Assembly: GCA_030039995.1 (NCBI GenBank)
Contig: JASHUL010000261.1
Location: forward strand, 1-7,330
Origin: Thermoplasmata archaeon
GTDB lineage: Archaea; Thermoplasmatota; Thermoplasmata; Lutacidiplasmatales; UBA184
Length of the DNA stretch: 7,330 nt
Direction of reading: 5' to 3'
Shown: positions 6,200-7,330 of the stretch, one piece after another
How the letters are laid out: each line of letters begins with the position of its first letter
How positions within the stretch are numbered: the first letter of the stretch is position 1
The notes under the pieces: generated by a model
Databases searched by the model: none
What the model saw: the letters and a program-made list of their open reading frames with translations, nothing else
Told to the model about the DNA's origin: nothing
Program-made: the position numbers and the translations under genes

Positions 6200-7123
6200 A
6201 TGGAAGCGATCGACCTCAGCCGACGTCTGGGAGACTTCAGCCAGGTGGCCGGTGAGGTCCTCCGGGACGTCGAGGACGTCACCGAACCCCAGATCCGCCA
6301 TTGGATCGTCAATCCGTTCCTCGTGGCGCTCGGGTGGAACCCCGACGACAAGAAGCAGGTCTTCCTCGACTTCCCGGTGCCGGGCGGGGAGGGTCACACC
6401 GACTACGCGCTGTTCAATTCGGACGGTCAGGCCCGCCTCTTCCTCGACGTGCGCGAGCGGACCGCGAACGTCACGGAGCTCGGGAAGGTCGCCGAGCAGG
6501 CGAAAGCGGCGAAGGTGCCGCTCGTCCTCCTGACGAACGGCCGCGAGTTCTCGCTGTGGTTCGTCAGCAAGGACGACCCTCCCGGACCGCTGTTCGTTCT
6601 CCCGCTGACGGACCTCGCGGACAACGCGGAGGCGCTGCTGGGCCTCACGGCCGACTACCGGCTCAGCGACACGGGGATCCAGCAGCTGCGCCGGAGCGCG
6701 ATCCGCCTCGCCGTCTTGGTCATGCTCGAGGAGAACGCCGAGAAGACGTTCGACGCGATGGTCGACTGGGTCCAAGGCCAGGTGTCGCCCGGCGCGCTCG
6801 ACGAGACGACCGAGCAGGCGATCCGCGACGCGACGATGATCTGGCTGACCGAGGAGCACCTCATCCTCCCCGCGTTCCAGCCAAAGGAGGGGAAGCGCCT
6901 CCACGAGCTGCGGACGACGACGCCCCGCGACTGGGAGCCGTTCCCGCGCGGCCCGCCGGGGACGTTCCAGTACAAGTACGACACCGCGAAGATCCTCGAC
7001 CTCCGCCAGGGGGCGAAGGAGGTGCGGGAGCAACTGAGGCTCCAGGGCCTCCGGACGCCGACGGCGACGAGCTTCGGCGGGTTCTACCACGCGCTGCGGC
7101 ACCGGGCCGGCCTCGGGAAGTAG
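6200..7123 (+). CDS. Stand-alone HsdR N-terminal-like protein with degenerate PD-(D/E)XK nuclease site
   Basis: This 307-aa protein resembles the N-terminal domain of type I restriction HsdR subunits, found alone without helicase motifs. Landmarks are TEPQIRHWIVNPFLVALGW (28-46), where the fold has its conserved Glu helix and LxALGW, then GHTDYALF (65-72) with the metal-binding-type Asp68, LFLDVRERT (80-88) and LVLLTNGREFSLW (108-120). Canonical members read xEAKR at the third site. Here it is Asp83-Val84-Arg85, so the catalytic Lys appears replaced by Arg and cleavage activity is doubtful. Residues ~150-307 are mostly helical-looking and not recognised, ending in a basic tail (HALRHRAGLGK). 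ATG 6200 fits the TATA-like box; GTG 6185 would add five residues. Arg codons differ from the previous gene (one CGA here, eleven there), a weak hint of separate origin. Role unknown: defence, repair or DNA binding are possibilities. Confidence 0.75.
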   Translation: MEAIDLSRRLGDFSQVAGEVLRDVEDVTEPQIRHWIVNPFLVALGWNPDDKKQVFLDFPVPGGEGHTDYALFNSDGQARLFLDVRERTANVTELGKVAEQAKAAKVPLVLLTNGREFSLWFVSKDDPPGPLFVLPLTDLADNAEALLGLTADYRLSDTGIQQLRRSAIRLAVLVMLEENAEKTFDAMVDWVQGQVSPGALDETTEQAIRDATMIWLTEEHLILPAFQPKEGKRLHELRTTTPRDWEPFPRGPPGTFQYKYDTAKILDLRQGAKEVREQLRLQGLRTPTATSFGGFYHALRHRAGLGK

Positions 7124-7140
7124 CGACGCGGACGGGCGGC

Positions 7141-7154
7141 GATAGTTTCCTATC
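7141..7154 (+). promoter_or_regulatory. Inverted repeat GATAG-TTTC-CTATC, candidate promoter/operator
   Basis: A perfect 5-bp inverted repeat with a 4-nt spacer forms an AT-rich island in the 53-nt gap between the stop at 7123 and the ATG at 7177. Its centre lies about 29 nt before that ATG, again where an archaeal TATA element would sit. It may be a weak TATA region overlapping an operator, or a small RNA hairpin. No T-tract follows, so a terminator role is less likely. Confidence 0.35.
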
Positions 7155-7176
7155 CCCCGGCGGGGTACCGTTGGAC

Positions 7177-7330
7177 ATGGCACCCCCTCCGCCCAACGTC
7201 ACCGGTGACTCCAACCTCTTCCAAGACCTCGTCTCGGCGATCGCGAACCAGCACGGGCAGCTCGACATCCGCCTCGAGCACCTCTCGCTCCGACTGCCGA
7301 TGCTGAAGGACAGCCTCGAAGTGAACGGGA
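7177..7330 (+). CDS. Hypothetical protein, N-terminal fragment (runs off window)
   Basis: An open frame starts at ATG 7177 and continues to the window end (51 complete codons, no stop). The protein begins MAPPPPNVTGDSNLFQDL, a Pro-rich start followed by a predicted helix (~13-50) with regularly spaced hydrophobics (LVSAIANQHGQLDIRLEHL), which could be a coiled coil or dimerisation helix. I do not recognise the family. No Shine-Dalgarno is visible, but the inverted-repeat AT island ~29 nt upstream would suit a leaderless archaeal transcript. Base composition is coding-like, with G or C in most third positions. It could be a partner of the HsdR-N-like protein, but that rests only on adjacency. 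Confidence 0.55.
   Translation, partial: MAPPPPNVTGDSNLFQDLVSAIANQHGQLDIRLEHLSLRLPMLKDSLEVNG

Noticed and set aside
4938..6200. 420-codon minus-strand frame opposite lipB and the epimerase gene
   Set aside because: No recognisable motif, biased composition, and entirely opposite real genes.
1..7330. tRNA, rRNA, CRISPR array, insertion sequence, attachment site or long repeats
   Set aside because: I looked and saw no cloverleaf-like sequence, spaced repeats, transposase motifs or terminal inverted repeats; nearly all the window is accounted for by coding sequence.

Overview
The window is a high-GC stretch (roughly two thirds G+C by eye) coding entirely on the + strand. It has six tightly packed genes, then a gene with its own apparent promoter, then the start of another. 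The main block is a 2-oxoacid dehydrogenase complex operon: E1 beta (5' end cut by the window edge), E2 acyltransferase, E1 alpha and E3 dihydrolipoamide dehydrogenase. It is followed by the octanoyltransferase LipB and a NAD-binding short-chain dehydrogenase/epimerase-like protein. Junctions are 9 nt gap, 4 nt ATGA overlap, 23 nt gap, 17 nt overlap and 4 nt ATGA overlap, so the six genes are very probably one transcript with translational coupling.

The genes work together as follows. E1 alpha and E1 beta form the thiamine-diphosphate decarboxylase. E2 carries one lipoyl domain, a subunit-binding domain and the catalytic core that moves the acyl group to CoA. E3 re-oxidises the dihydrolipoyl arm with NAD. 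LipB starts lipoylation of the E2 lysine by attaching octanoate. Signature residues in both E1 subunits look more like branched-chain 2-oxoacid dehydrogenase than classical pyruvate dehydrogenase. The role of the epimerase-like protein is not evident.

From about 6160 the character changes. A short AT island (TTTTAA) precedes a stand-alone protein resembling the N-terminal nuclease-fold domain of type I restriction HsdR subunits. Its catalytic lysine appears replaced by arginine. A second AT island, a perfect 5-bp inverted repeat, precedes a small ORF that runs off the window.

Organism: both AT islands lie about 30 nt upstream of an ATG, as an archaeal TATA box does for leaderless or short-leader transcripts, while genes inside the operon use Shine-Dalgarno sites or stop-start overlap. 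With high GC and proteins that are not haloarchaeal-acidic, a high-GC archaeon (for example a Thermoplasmatota lineage) is my best guess. A high-GC bacterium is not excluded. I saw no tRNA, rRNA, CRISPR, transposase or long repeat.
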